From DATEPR01 sp036503065 (GTDB lineage: Bacteria; Actinomycetota; Actinomycetes; Mycobacteriales; Pseudonocardiaceae), in contig DASXXM010000139.1 of the NCBI GenBank assembly GCA_036503065.1, forward strand, positions 1 through 22,337: a stretch of DNA of 22,337 nucleotides, read 5' to 3'. The notes under the pieces were generated by a model. That model saw only the letters and a program-made list of their open reading frames with translations. It was not told where the DNA came from and did not search any database. Shown piece by piece: positions 1 through 7,598 of the stretch. Each line of letters begins with the position of its first letter. The first letter of the stretch is position 1. Both the position numbers and the translations under genes were made by a program.

Positions 1-119
1 CCGTTCCTCAACCAGTTCAACACATTGTGCACCGCGGTGGCCGACTCTTGTGGCTGACTGATCAGAAAGAACAGCACGAACGCGACCGCGGCGAGAGTGA
101 TGAGCTTCTTCGCGTTCAC
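1..119 (-). CDS. Small single-pass membrane protein, 3' end cut off by window edge
   Basis: A GTG start at 119-117 opens a frame that stays open to the window edge (39 codons seen). It begins MNAKKLITLAAVAFVLFFLI and continues with a polar, helix-like stretch that includes HNVLNWL. A GGAG sits 9 bases before the GTG. Residues 5-20 form one hydrophobic segment with two lysines before it, as in a single-pass anchor or uncleaved signal. Small proteins of this design (N-A-K-K start, one helix, amphipathic tail) are common and uncharacterised in actinobacteria. No function is assigned. The reading frame, start and ribosome site are seen; that it is a real gene is inferred. Confidence 0.7.
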   Translation of the reverse strand, partial: MNAKKLITLAAVAFVLFFLISQPQESATAVHNVLNWLRN

Positions 120-500
120 CTGTGCATACTCCGTCCACTGCGCATGCGGATCGACGCTCACCCGGCACCGGGGCCGTCTTCACCGCAATCGAACCTATAG
201 TCCCCCGAACGGGTGCCTTTCGACCAGAGCATCACACGGATGGCCGGTACGGCTCGCGGAGCGCGCCCGGCAACCTCGCCGCTGCTAGCCCCCGACTCCA
301 GCCGCCCGTGCGGCGCTGACCGCGTCAACCGTACTGGATGGTGATCGACGAAGGCGAGAACCCTTCGTGCGCTCGCCGTGTCGCCCGGTACTCGAATGGC
401 GTACGCCCATAGTCACCCAAAACGGTCACCATACGAAACGTCCAACCGAACAACCAGCGAGAGATCAGCCCGCCGACCGGAGAGATCAGTGCTCACCGTT
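120..500. other. Gene-free stretch between the small membrane gene and the racemase operon
   Basis: No convincing gene lies here. On the minus strand TATAGG near 195-205 could be a -10 element for the small membrane gene. A hairpin ACGAAGG/CCTTCGT occupies 348-354 and 362-368, and an overlapping alternative pairs GGCGAG (353-358) with CTCGCC (372-377). It lies downstream of the racemase gene, so it could act in 3' end formation, but it has no T-run. Confidence 0.35.
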
Positions 501-610
501 ACGAGATCACCTGCTCTGATACGAGAGCAGTGATCTGATACGAGAGCACCTGATCCGAGAGCAGTGATCTTCTACGAGATCACCTGATCTGACTTGAGAG
601 CACTGATCTC
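469..610. repeat. Cluster of ~20-bp imperfect tandem repeats with GATC palindromes
   Basis: Units starting ACGAGA(T/G)CA or a close variant begin near 501, 521, 540, 555, 574 and 594, a spacing of about 15-20 bases. Two related GAGATCAG fragments lie just to the left (470-490). Some units carry an inverted repeat, for example AGATCA-CC-TGATCT at 578-591, and GTGATCT (564-570) can pair with AGATCAC across 577-583. The last units lie inside the racemase frame and supply its final codons and stop (572-574). The repeats are seen directly; role unknown. Confidence 0.75.
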
Positions 611-1714
611 GGCCGCGGTCAGGCCGAGCTCGGTGAGCACCGCGTCCGTGTCGCCGCCTGCCGGAGAGGGCGGTGTCGGCCGCGCTGCCGGGGTGCGGGT
701 GAACTTGGGTGCCGGCGCGGGCTGGACGACGCCGCCGACCGAGACGAACGTGCGACGTGCGACGTTGTGCGGGTGGGCCGGTGCCTCCCACGGGCTGAGC
801 ACGGGCGTCAGGCACGCGTCGGTGCCCGCGGCCAGCGTGGCCCACTCGTCCCTGGTGCGGGTGGCGATCCGGGCCGCGAGGAGCTCCCGCACGGCAGGCC
901 AGTTGTCCGGGTTCGAACGGTCGGGCAGTGTGTCGGCGTCCAGGTCCAGCACGCGCAGCAGGTCCGCCCAGAAACGTTGCTCGATCGCGCCGACGGCCAC
1001 ATGACGGCCGTCCGACGCGCGGTACGTGTCGTAGAACGGCGCGCCACCGTCGAGGATGTTCGCGCCGCGCCCGTTGGCCCACATCCCGGCCGCGTGCAGG
1101 CCGTGCAGCTGCGTGGTCAGCAGCGCCGCGCCGTCCACCATCGACGCGTCGACCACCTGGCCGCGCCCGGAGCCGGCGCGTTCGTACAGTGCCGCGAGCA
1201 CGCCCATGGCCAGCAGCAGCCCGCCGCCGCCGAAATCGCCGACCAGGTTCAGCGGCGGCACCGGAGGTTCCCCCGGCCTGCCGATCGCGTCCAGCGCGCC
1301 CGCGATGGCGATGTAGTTGATGTCGTGTCCGGCCGCCGTCGCCATCGGGCCGTCCTGGCCCCAGCCGGTCATCCGACCGTAGATCAGCCGCGGATTGCGG
1401 GCCAGGCACTCGTCCGGGCCAAGACCCATCCTCTCGGCGACACCGGGCCGGTAGCCCTCGACGAACACGTCGGCCCGGTCCACCAGCCGCCGCACCAACG
1501 CCAAGCCGGCCGGTGCCTTCACGTCGACGCCGATCGAGCGCCTGCTCCTGGTCAGCGGATCGCCCGGCACGGTCGGCACGTCCGCACCCGGCGTCGCCCG
1601 GTCCACCCGGATCACGTCGGCGCCGAGATCGGCCAGGATCGTGCAGGCGAACGGCCCCGGCGCGAGCCCGGCCATCTCCACCACGCGCAGTTCGGCCAGC
1701 GGCCCTACCGGCAT
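572..1714 (-). CDS. CaiB/BaiF family CoA protein, alpha-methylacyl-CoA racemase type
   Basis: The product has about 380 residues, the usual length of the family III CoA-transferase/alpha-methylacyl-CoA racemase group. It opens with GPLAELRVVEMAG and LADLGADVIRVDR, typical of the CoA-binding fold. Counterparts of the catalytic residues of the mycobacterial racemase are visible: His130-Asp131 in GHDINY, Asp160 in VGDFGGG and Glu245 in IEQRFW, plus an Arg in GYRPGV. This favours a racemase that interconverts (R)- and (S)-2-methylacyl-CoA esters for beta-oxidation over a carnitine or bile-acid CoA transferase. The ATG at 1714 is preferred because GGGAG lies 7 bases before it; a GTG at 1720 is in frame but only 1 base from that site. 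It starts 27 bases after the dehydrogenase stop, so the two are probably one operon. The last residues come from the ~20-bp repeat cluster. Confidence 0.93.
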   Translation of the reverse strand: MPVGPLAELRVVEMAGLAPGPFACTILADLGADVIRVDRATPGADVPTVPGDPLTRSRRSIGVDVKAPAGLALVRRLVDRADVFVEGYRPGVAERMGLGPDECLARNPRLIYGRMTGWGQDGPMATAAGHDINYIAIAGALDAIGRPGEPPVPPLNLVGDFGGGGLLLAMGVLAALYERAGSGRGQVVDASMVDGAALLTTQLHGLHAAGMWANGRGANILDGGAPFYDTYRASDGRHVAVGAIEQRFWADLLRVLDLDADTLPDRSNPDNWPAVRELLAARIATRTRDEWATLAAGTDACLTPVLSPWEAPAHPHNVARRTFVSVGGVVQPAPAPKFTRTPAARPTPPSPAGGDTDAVLTELGLTAAEISALKSDQVIS

Positions 1715-1741
1715 TTCCACACTCCCATTTCGTGGGTCGCC

Positions 1742-2893
1742 CTAGAGCGTGCGCGAGATGATTTCCTTCATGATCTCGTTGGTGCCGCCGTAGATGCGCT
1801 GCACGCGGATATCGGCCCAGGCACGGGCGATCGGATATTCGTTCATGTAGCCGTAACCGCCGTGCAGCTGCACGCATTCGTCGATAACCCGGCACGCGCG
1901 GTCGCTGCACCACCATTTCGCCATCGCCGCGGTGGGCACGTCGAGTTGGCCGCGCAGGTGCGATTCTATGCACTGGTCAAGGAAAGCGCGGCAGACGGTG
2001 GCCTCCGTCGCACATTCGGCCATGGTGAACCTGGTGTTCTGGAAGTTGAAGATCTCGCGGCCGAACGCGGTACGATCCTTGGTGTAACGCAGGGTTTCCG
2101 CGACCGCGGCCTCCATCGCGCAGACCGACGAGATCGCGATGATCAGCCGTTCCTGCGGCAGTTGCGACATCAGCTGGACGAAACCCTGGCCCTCGGCGCC
2201 ACCGAGCAGATTGCCCACCGGGATCCGCACGTCGTCGAAGAAGAGTTCGGCGGTGTCCTGGCCTTTCAGGCCGACCTTGTCCAATACCCGGCCGCGCCGG
2301 AATCCGGGCGAGTCGGCCTCGACCACGAGCAGTGAAACGCCGTGCGCGCCCTGGTCGGTATCGGTCTTCGCGGCCACGATCACGACGTCGGCCTGGCCGC
2401 CGTTGGTGATGAAGGTCTTGGCACCGTTGAGGACGTAGTGGTCGCCGTCGCGCACTGCCCTGGTCCTGATGCCCTGCAGATCCGATCCGGTGCCCGGCTC
2501 GGTCATCGCGATCGCGCTGACCCATTCGCCGCTGGCGAGCTTGGGCAGCCAGGTCTGTTTCTGTTCTTCGGTGCCGTAGCCGAGAAAGTAGTGCGCGACG
2601 ATGCCGTTGTGCAGGCTGACGCCCCAGCAGCCGTCGCCGACCCGGACCTGCTCCTCCATCAGCACGACCTCGTGCGCGAAGTTGCCGCCGCCACCGCCGT
2701 ACTCCTCCGGGATGGACAGGCACAGCAGGCCGACGTCGCCTGCCCGGCGCCACAGCTCGCGGTCGACGTGCTTCTGCGCGATCCAGCGCTCCTGGTTGGG
2801 CGCCAACTCCTTCTCGCAGAACGATCTGGCCAGCTCGCGGAAGGCGTCCAGGTCCTCGGTCAGCCACGCGGACCTGCGAGCGGTGGTGGGCAC
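1742..2893 (-). CDS. Acyl-CoA dehydrogenase, long-chain (LCAD) type
   Basis: The 383-residue product is a full-length FAD-dependent acyl-CoA dehydrogenase, catalysing the first oxidation step of beta-oxidation and passing electrons to ETF. Motifs in order are AMTEPGTGSDLQG and GAKTFITNG in the middle domain, DRTAFGREI, and LHGGYGYMNEYPIAR at the C-terminus. The position that carries the catalytic Glu in medium-chain enzymes is Gly here (YGGTNE, about residue 370); instead Glu248 in LPQER matches the catalytic Glu of mammalian long-chain enzymes. The GTG at 2893 has AGGAGG 6 bases upstream; the frame stays open to 3067 but that extension lacks family similarity. With the racemase 27 bases downstream, a role in branched-chain or sterol side-chain acyl-CoA breakdown is plausible, but the substrate is inferred. 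Confidence 0.95.
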   Translation of the reverse strand: MPTTARRSAWLTEDLDAFRELARSFCEKELAPNQERWIAQKHVDRELWRRAGDVGLLCLSIPEEYGGGGGNFAHEVVLMEEQVRVGDGCWGVSLHNGIVAHYFLGYGTEEQKQTWLPKLASGEWVSAIAMTEPGTGSDLQGIRTRAVRDGDHYVLNGAKTFITNGGQADVVIVAAKTDTDQGAHGVSLLVVEADSPGFRRGRVLDKVGLKGQDTAELFFDDVRIPVGNLLGGAEGQGFVQLMSQLPQERLIIAISSVCAMEAAVAETLRYTKDRTAFGREIFNFQNTRFTMAECATEATVCRAFLDQCIESHLRGQLDVPTAAMAKWWCSDRACRVIDECVQLHGGYGYMNEYPIARAWADIRVQRIYGGTNEIMKEIISRTL

Positions 2894-3229
2894 GGCAGCC
2901 TCCTGACCGGCAACACTGAGCTGGTTCAGGTCGACCTTACCCGCAAGTAACCGTCGAATGCCTGCTCGACATCGACCTCGACTTCGGCCGGTCGGTATGA
3001 CCGCCATGAGCGGTGGCGATCCGGTTCGCCGTGACCAGATCTTGGCCGAGTGGAAACGGACCGCCACCGAACATGTTGTCCCAACCGGTCGGCCCGGCCC
3101 TCGTTCGGGCCGACCAGCCAGTACGTATGAGGGCTGATGGGGGCCACTGGGACGGGCAAACCTGGATGTTGCTGTTCACAGGCTCACCGCATTGAGTGAA
3201 TCGTGGCTGGTCGTGCCACCATCTGACCC
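2894..3229. other. Divergent intergenic region rich in inverted repeats
   Basis: No gene is supported in these 336 bases. They hold a perfect 10-bp stem, GGTCGGCCCG (3087-3096) with CGGGCCGACC (3106-3115) around a 9-base loop, and an 8-bp pair CGGTGGCG (3011-3018) with CGCCACCG (3062-3069). They must also hold the promoters of the minus-strand dehydrogenase operon and the plus-strand gene at 3230. The strong stem resembles a terminator without a T-run, although no gene ends here. Confidence 0.5.
2937..2950. promoter_or_regulatory. Operator-like inverted repeat before the acyl-CoA dehydrogenase
   Basis: On the coding (minus) strand the site reads TTACTTGCGGGTAA, with TTAC and GTAA arms separated by 6 bases, ending 43 bases before the GTG. 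The size and place suit a TetR-type fatty-acid regulator operator. No such regulator is in the window. Arms are seen; function is inferred. Confidence 0.4.
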
Positions 3230-3850
3230 GTGACGAATCCGGCGGAACCCGGCCCTGACCAGCCCGTCGCGGCGCGGCGGCCGTCCGCGTTGCCGGTTGT
3301 CGCGGCCGTGTTCCTGGCCGTCGCGGGTGGGCTGGCCGTCGGCGGGTCGTTCGGGCTGCTGGAGAAGGAGTCGGAGCAGGCCGGAACCCAGACGTTGACG
3401 TTGAGCTACACGTCGTGGCGGCTCGTCCAGGGCGGCAACTACCCGACCAAGATCTACTTCCACGCGCCGCACTTCGGCATCCCGTTGGTGGCCGCCGGTG
3501 TGTTGGTCGTGGTCGGCGGGCTGCTGCTGATGGCGGGGCGGGTGCGGATCGCCGCGCCGCTCGCGGCGACCGCCGCCGGACTGCTGGTCGGCACGGTGTG
3601 GACGATGGCCATGGTGGTGTCGGCCGATCTGGATGCCGTCGACCGGACCGCGGGCTTCCAGTTGACCTGGACCAGCGGCATCGGCTTCTGGCTCGTGCTG
3701 GGCGCGGGCGCCGCCGCCGCGATCGGTGGCGTCCTCGCCCTGCTGACGCTGCGCGCCACGCCGCCCGCGCCGCTACGGCCGTCACCACGACCGAGGGGAC
3801 CTGAGCGTGTCGGCCCCGCCGACGATGTCATCCCGCGCGCGGACGACTAG
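3230..3850 (+). CDS. Four-helix membrane protein of unknown function
   Basis: The product has 206 residues. Hydrophobic segments lie near residues 21-44, 82-103, 108-131 and 149-173, with a proline-rich N-terminal tail and a basic, proline-rich C-terminal tail. The roughly 38-residue loop between the first two helices contains aromatic and polar residues (SYTSWRLVQGGNYP) and is probably outside the cell. The start is GTG; no clear ribosome site precedes it. The next membrane gene starts 12 bases after the stop and has the same four-helix plan, so the two may work together. I do not recognise the family. Confidence 0.75.
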   Translation: MTNPAEPGPDQPVAARRPSALPVVAAVFLAVAGGLAVGGSFGLLEKESEQAGTQTLTLSYTSWRLVQGGNYPTKIYFHAPHFGIPLVAAGVLVVVGGLLLMAGRVRIAAPLAATAAGLLVGTVWTMAMVVSADLDAVDRTAGFQLTWTSGIGFWLVLGAGAAAAIGGVLALLTLRATPPAPLRPSPRPRGPERVGPADDVIPRADD

Positions 3851-3853
3851 GGT
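3848..3853 (+). promoter_or_regulatory. Possible -10 element overlapping a stop codon
   Basis: TAGGGT fits the actinobacterial -10 pattern TAnnnT and ends 8 bases before the ATG at 3862, the distance expected for a leaderless transcript. Its TAG is also the stop codon of the gene at 3230. The embedded AGGG could instead be a weak ribosome site (9 bases from the ATG) for coupled translation. Sequence alone does not decide. Confidence 0.35.
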
Positions 3854-3861
3854 CGAAAGCC

Positions 3862-4335
3862 ATGCTGGCCAGGCCGGATCGTGTCATCGCCAGCGCGCAG
3901 GCGGTCATCTGCGCGCTGATGGTGGTCGCGGCCGCGTTCGGCCGCTTCCCGAGCCCGGTTCCCGTGCTGTTCATCGCGGGCGCGCTCGGCGTCGCCAACG
4001 CGGCGTTCGACCTGATGCGGACCTTCGGTTCGGCACTGCTGGCCGGGGTGGCCGTGGCGAGCGTCGCGCTGGCCGGCATTCCCTACATGACGTGCTCGTC
4101 GCCCAGGTTCAGCACGGTGTTCGCCTGTACCGGCAACAGCCCGACCTGGCACCTGACCGGCGCGGTGATCGCGGCCGGACTGTCCGGCGCCAGCCTGGTG
4201 CTGGCCCGCACCGCCGCCCGCACCCGTGAGTACGACCGCCTGACCAGCATCGAACGTCGGCTGGCCGATCTGCAACGCGAGTTGGCCCGACGGCCGCCGT
4301 CGACGCAGCCGGCCGAGGAGCCGCTGGACCGGTGA
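3862..4335 (+). CDS. Four-helix membrane protein with coiled-coil-like tail, unknown function
   Basis: The 157-residue product has hydrophobic segments near residues 7-27, 32-52, 57-77 and 97-117. A charged helical tail follows (REYDRLTSIERRLADLQREL), likely cytoplasmic and possibly a coiled coil. The loop before the last helix has two cysteines (residues 78 and 89), which could form an extracytoplasmic disulfide. It follows the gene at 3230 by 12 bases on the same strand and converges with the LAL regulator gene. The ATG is preferred because the hydrophobic segment begins right after it. The family is not recognised; a function shared with the preceding membrane gene is inference from spacing only. 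Confidence 0.75.
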   Translation: MLARPDRVIASAQAVICALMVVAAAFGRFPSPVPVLFIAGALGVANAAFDLMRTFGSALLAGVAVASVALAGIPYMTCSSPRFSTVFACTGNSPTWHLTGAVIAAGLSGASLVLARTAARTREYDRLTSIERRLADLQRELARRPPSTQPAEEPLDR

Positions 4336-4551
4336 CACGGCCGCGTCGTCCAAGTCGCCAGCCACCTCGCCGTGCCATCCATGGCTTCGTGGGTGGTCAT
4401 CCATATCTTCTCGGGTGATCGTCTCCGTTCTCGTCGGGCGTCGGGCACGGCGGGTCTGCGGGTCGCGGGCGCTGCGGTTCGGCGCGAGGGGGCTGTTCTG
4501 CGTTTCGCTTAACGAACGGGACCGGGTGATTTGCTCCCGAGTTTGGCCACC

Positions 4552-4565
4552 TGATCGGGTGATCA
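4552..4565. repeat. Inverted repeat across the stop codon of the LAL gene
   Basis: TGATC-GGGT-GATCA lies at the 3' end of the LAL gene and includes its stop codon (4563-4565). The 227 bases from 4336 to here contain no supported gene; a related TCGGGTGATC string occurs at 4413-4422. The arms are short, so a terminator role is doubtful, but the GATC-based sequence recalls the repeats at 501-610. Confidence 0.35.
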
Positions 4566-7500
4566 TGACTGGCCGCTGGGTGCCAGCAGTCCGCGCTCGT
4601 AGGCTGTCGCGACGGCTTCGGCGCGGCGGCTGGCGCCGAGCTTGGCCATGATGCGGGACAGGTGCACGCTGACCGTCTTCTCGCTGATGTACAACTCCTG
4701 CCCGACCTGCCGATTGGTCCGGCCCAATGCGACCAGGGCCAGCACCGCGCGCTCGCGTGGCGTGAACGGGTCGACCTCGTCCCTCGGCGCTGCAAGGCCG
4801 TCCACGGTGAGCCGGCCACGACGGGCCAGCTCGGCGGCCGCGGCGGCCAGTGGCCGGGCGCCAAGGCGGCCTGCCGTGTCGACCACCTCGGCCAGCACTG
4901 CCGCGGCCTCGGGCCGTTCGTCCAGTGCGAGCAGGCTCTCGGCCAGGCGGAGCCGCACGATCGCCTGCTCGTAGACGCTGCCGTAGCCGAACGCCTCGGC
5001 CGCCGCACGCAGGGCGGCCGGGTCGCCGGCACCGGTGAGCCTGGTTCGTTCGGCCCTTACCAGGGCGAACCATGCCTTGCCCTCGACGCCGATCGTGCCG
5101 GTCCATGGGCGGCCGGTGTGGGAGATCTCCTCGGCCTCCGCGAACAGTCGCTCGCCCTCGGCGATGGCGGCCAGTTCCGCTGCGGCATCACGTTCGCGGC
5201 GGGCCCGTCTGGCCAGTTCGACGTTGGCCGCGATGCCCCAGGCAGCCAGCCGGATCCGGCCGAGCATCCAGCCCCAGCTCTGCTTGATCAGCCACTCGCC
5301 GACGTCGGCGACCACCTCGACGGTCCGTTCCGGCCGGCCGCGCCACATCGCCAGTTCCGCCTCGGCGTAACCGCTGAGCACGACGATGTCGCCGTCGCGG
5401 TGCCAGTGTGACCGCAGTTCGGTGAGCAGCTTGTCGGCCTCGTCGAACCGGCCCCTGCCGACCGTGACGAACGCGCTCGCGGCGGCCAGCCGGGCAAGCA
5501 CCGTGTCCGACACCCGCCTGCCGGGTGGCTCGGCGGCCGCCTCGCTGCCGTCCCAGTCGCCGGTGATGTACTTGCTGATCGCCCGCAGGATCCGGATCTC
5601 CACGCCGTTGTTGCTCCAGCTCAGGCCGTTGGCCCTGGCCCGCGCGGTGGCCTCGTCCAGCTCGGCGACGGCCTCGGCCAGCTCGCCGTGGTCGTAGCGG
5701 TGCATGCTGAGGAAATACCTGGCGCGCAGCTCGGTGGTGAAGGCGCTGACCCTGGTCGCGGTGTCGATGGCCGCCCGGAAGTGGATGACGGCGCCTGCCG
5801 TGTCGCCGTCGTACTCGTCCAGCATCCCCAGGGTGGTCAGGGCGTCGGCCTCGGCGCCCAGCGCGTGCACGGCGCGGGCGTCGGTGATGGCGTCGCGGGC
5901 GGCGTTCCTGGCGGCGACCGGATCGCTGCGCCGCAACGCCATGGCGAGCACGGCCAGTACCCACGCCCTGGTGTAGCTGGGCGGCCGGTCGGCCACCAGC
6001 AGCCACGCGTCCTGCACGGCCTCACGTGCCTCGGCGGCCTTGCCGTCGATGTTGATCAGGGCCTGGGCCAGGCGGCGGTAGGACTGCGCGGCCTCCTCTG
6101 GCTCGTCGACGGCGGCGAACCTGTCCACCGCGGAGCGGGCGTAGGCGACGGCCCGTTCCGGTTCGCCGCCGGCACCGGCGTGCAGGCTGGCCAGGCGCAG
6201 CAGCCCGGCCTCGTTGATGCCGTCGGGCCGGTCGGCCGGGTCGACCGCGTCCCACAGTTTCAGGGCCTGCTCGACGTGCCGCAGCGCCTCGGCAGGCGCG
6301 CCGATGCTGGCCGCCTCGTCCGCGGCGCGCACCGACGCGCGCAGCGCGGTGCGCAGGTCGTGGCTCTGCAGGCTGTGGTGGGCCAGTGCGGCGGCCGCGC
6401 CACGACGGCCCTCCTCGCCCGCGATGTGCTTCGCGTAGGCGCCGTGCAGCCGGACCCGCTCGCCGGGCAGCAGGTCGCCGTAGACGGCCTCGCGCAGCAG
6501 GGCGTGCCGGAACGCGTACACGTCCCCCGGGCCGTCCTCGACCAGCAGCACATGGTGTTGCACTGCCTCGCGCAGCGCCTCGTCCAACTCGACCGGGCCG
6601 AGTGACGCGACGGCCTGCAGCCGGGAGTGCCTGACCCGCCGACCGGCCGCCGACGCCAGCCGGACCATCGTCTGGGTGGCCGGGGCGAGGCGTTCGATCC
6701 GGGCCAGCAGCACGTCGGCGAGGCCGGTCGGGACACCGTCGTCGTCGTAGTCGGCGCAGGCCGCCATCAGCTCCTCCGCGAAGAACGCGTTGCCCTCGGA
6801 GCGTTCGGCGATCTGCCGGATCATCTTGTCCGACAGCGGTTCCTCGGCCAGCGCGGCCACGAACCGACGGGAGTTCTCCCGGTCGAACGGGGTGAGGTCG
6901 ATCCGGTCGACGGCGGGCAGCCGGACCAGTTCGGCCAGCAGCGGGCGCAGCGGATGCCTGCGGTACAGGTCGTCGGAGCGGTAGCTGGCCACCACGAGGA
7001 GCCGCTGGGCGCGCAGCCGGGACAGCAGGAACGAGACCAGGTCGCGGGTGGACGAGTCGGCCCAGTGCAGGTCCTCGACGACCAGCACGACGCACCGGCT
7101 CGACGACAGGTCGGTGAGCAGGCCGAACATCGCGTCGAACAGCTGGAGCTGGCCGAGATCGCGTTCCGGTGCCACGGTCCGGCTGCCGGGGCGCGGCGAG
7201 TTGTTGGCCGGTTCCGGTTGGACCGGCATGATCGACTCGGGCAGCAGCCTGGTCAGCGCGGGCCAGCGGCGCACCGCGTCCTGGTCGGTCCGGTTGAGCT
7301 GGACGAGGATCTCCACGAACGGCAGGTAGGGCAGGCCGGTCTCGCCGACGTCGAGGCACCGTCCGGACAGGACGAGCCCGCCACGGGCCTCCGCGGCCCG
7401 GCCCAGCTCCTCCAGCAGGCGCGACTTGCCGACGCCGGCATCGCCGCTGACCAGGACCGCGCTGGCCGCGCCCGCCTCGGCGCGCGACAGCGACGCGCGC

Positions 7501-7568
7501 AACCGAGCCATCTCGGTCGCGCGCGCCACCAGTGGGATTCCTGATCCAAGCCTCGGCACGAGTTCCAT
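4563..7568 (-). CDS. LAL-type (large ATP-binding) LuxR family transcriptional regulator
   Basis: The 1001-residue product has the three-part design of LAL (MalT-like) regulators. An N-terminal ATPase carries a Walker A motif GDAGVGKS (residues 42-49), the family signature CLDVGETGLPYLPFVEIL after it, and a Walker B stretch VVLVVEDLHWAD (160-171). A long alpha-helical middle with TPR-like repeats follows (about 380-930). A C-terminal LuxR helix-turn-helix ends the protein (about 935-998: FTPRERAVLAL, then NRQVGQELYISEKTVSVHLS). Such proteins act in the cytoplasm as ATP-dependent switches and often activate nearby metabolic or antibiotic gene clusters. The ATG at 7568 has GGGGAG 10 bases upstream. 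A 48-residue gene ends 30 bases before it, so the two are probably co-transcribed. No antibiotic cluster is in the window; the target is unknown. Confidence 0.95.
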   Translation of the reverse strand: MELVPRLGSGIPLVARATEMARLRASLSRAEAGAASAVLVSGDAGVGKSRLLEELGRAAEARGGLVLSGRCLDVGETGLPYLPFVEILVQLNRTDQDAVRRWPALTRLLPESIMPVQPEPANNSPRPGSRTVAPERDLGQLQLFDAMFGLLTDLSSSRCVVLVVEDLHWADSSTRDLVSFLLSRLRAQRLLVVASYRSDDLYRRHPLRPLLAELVRLPAVDRIDLTPFDRENSRRFVAALAEEPLSDKMIRQIAERSEGNAFFAEELMAACADYDDDGVPTGLADVLLARIERLAPATQTMVRLASAAGRRVRHSRLQAVASLGPVELDEALREAVQHHVLLVEDGPGDVYAFRHALLREAVYGDLLPGERVRLHGAYAKHIAGEEGRRGAAAALAHHSLQSHDLRTALRASVRAADEAASIGAPAEALRHVEQALKLWDAVDPADRPDGINEAGLLRLASLHAGAGGEPERAVAYARSAVDRFAAVDEPEEAAQSYRRLAQALINIDGKAAEAREAVQDAWLLVADRPPSYTRAWVLAVLAMALRRSDPVAARNAARDAITDARAVHALGAEADALTTLGMLDEYDGDTAGAVIHFRAAIDTATRVSAFTTELRARYFLSMHRYDHGELAEAVAELDEATARARANGLSWSNNGVEIRILRAISKYITGDWDGSEAAAEPPGRRVSDTVLARLAAASAFVTVGRGRFDEADKLLTELRSHWHRDGDIVVLSGYAEAELAMWRGRPERTVEVVADVGEWLIKQSWGWMLGRIRLAAWGIAANVELARRARRERDAAAELAAIAEGERLFAEAEEISHTGRPWTGTIGVEGKAWFALVRAERTRLTGAGDPAALRAAAEAFGYGSVYEQAIVRLRLAESLLALDERPEAAAVLAEVVDTAGRLGARPLAAAAAELARRGRLTVDGLAAPRDEVDPFTPRERAVLALVALGRTNRQVGQELYISEKTVSVHLSRIMAKLGASRRAEAVATAYERGLLAPSGQS

Positions 7569-7598
7569 TGTCGCCCAACTCCCCGACAGTGCTGGTGC

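Noticed and set aside
767..2335. Long plus-strand frame (522 codons) opposite the racemase and dehydrogenase genes
   Set aside because: It is antisense to two well-supported genes, rich in Arg/His/Pro as high-GC shadow frames are, and lacks any recognisable motif.
3013..3195. 60-codon plus-strand frame in the dehydrogenase/membrane gene gap
   Set aside because: No ribosome site, no recognisable features, and it runs across the 10-bp hairpin.
2937..3788. Minus-strand frame of 283 codons opposite the membrane gene at 3230
   Set aside because: Its product is mostly Arg/Pro/Ala/Ser low-complexity sequence, antisense to a frame with clear membrane helices.
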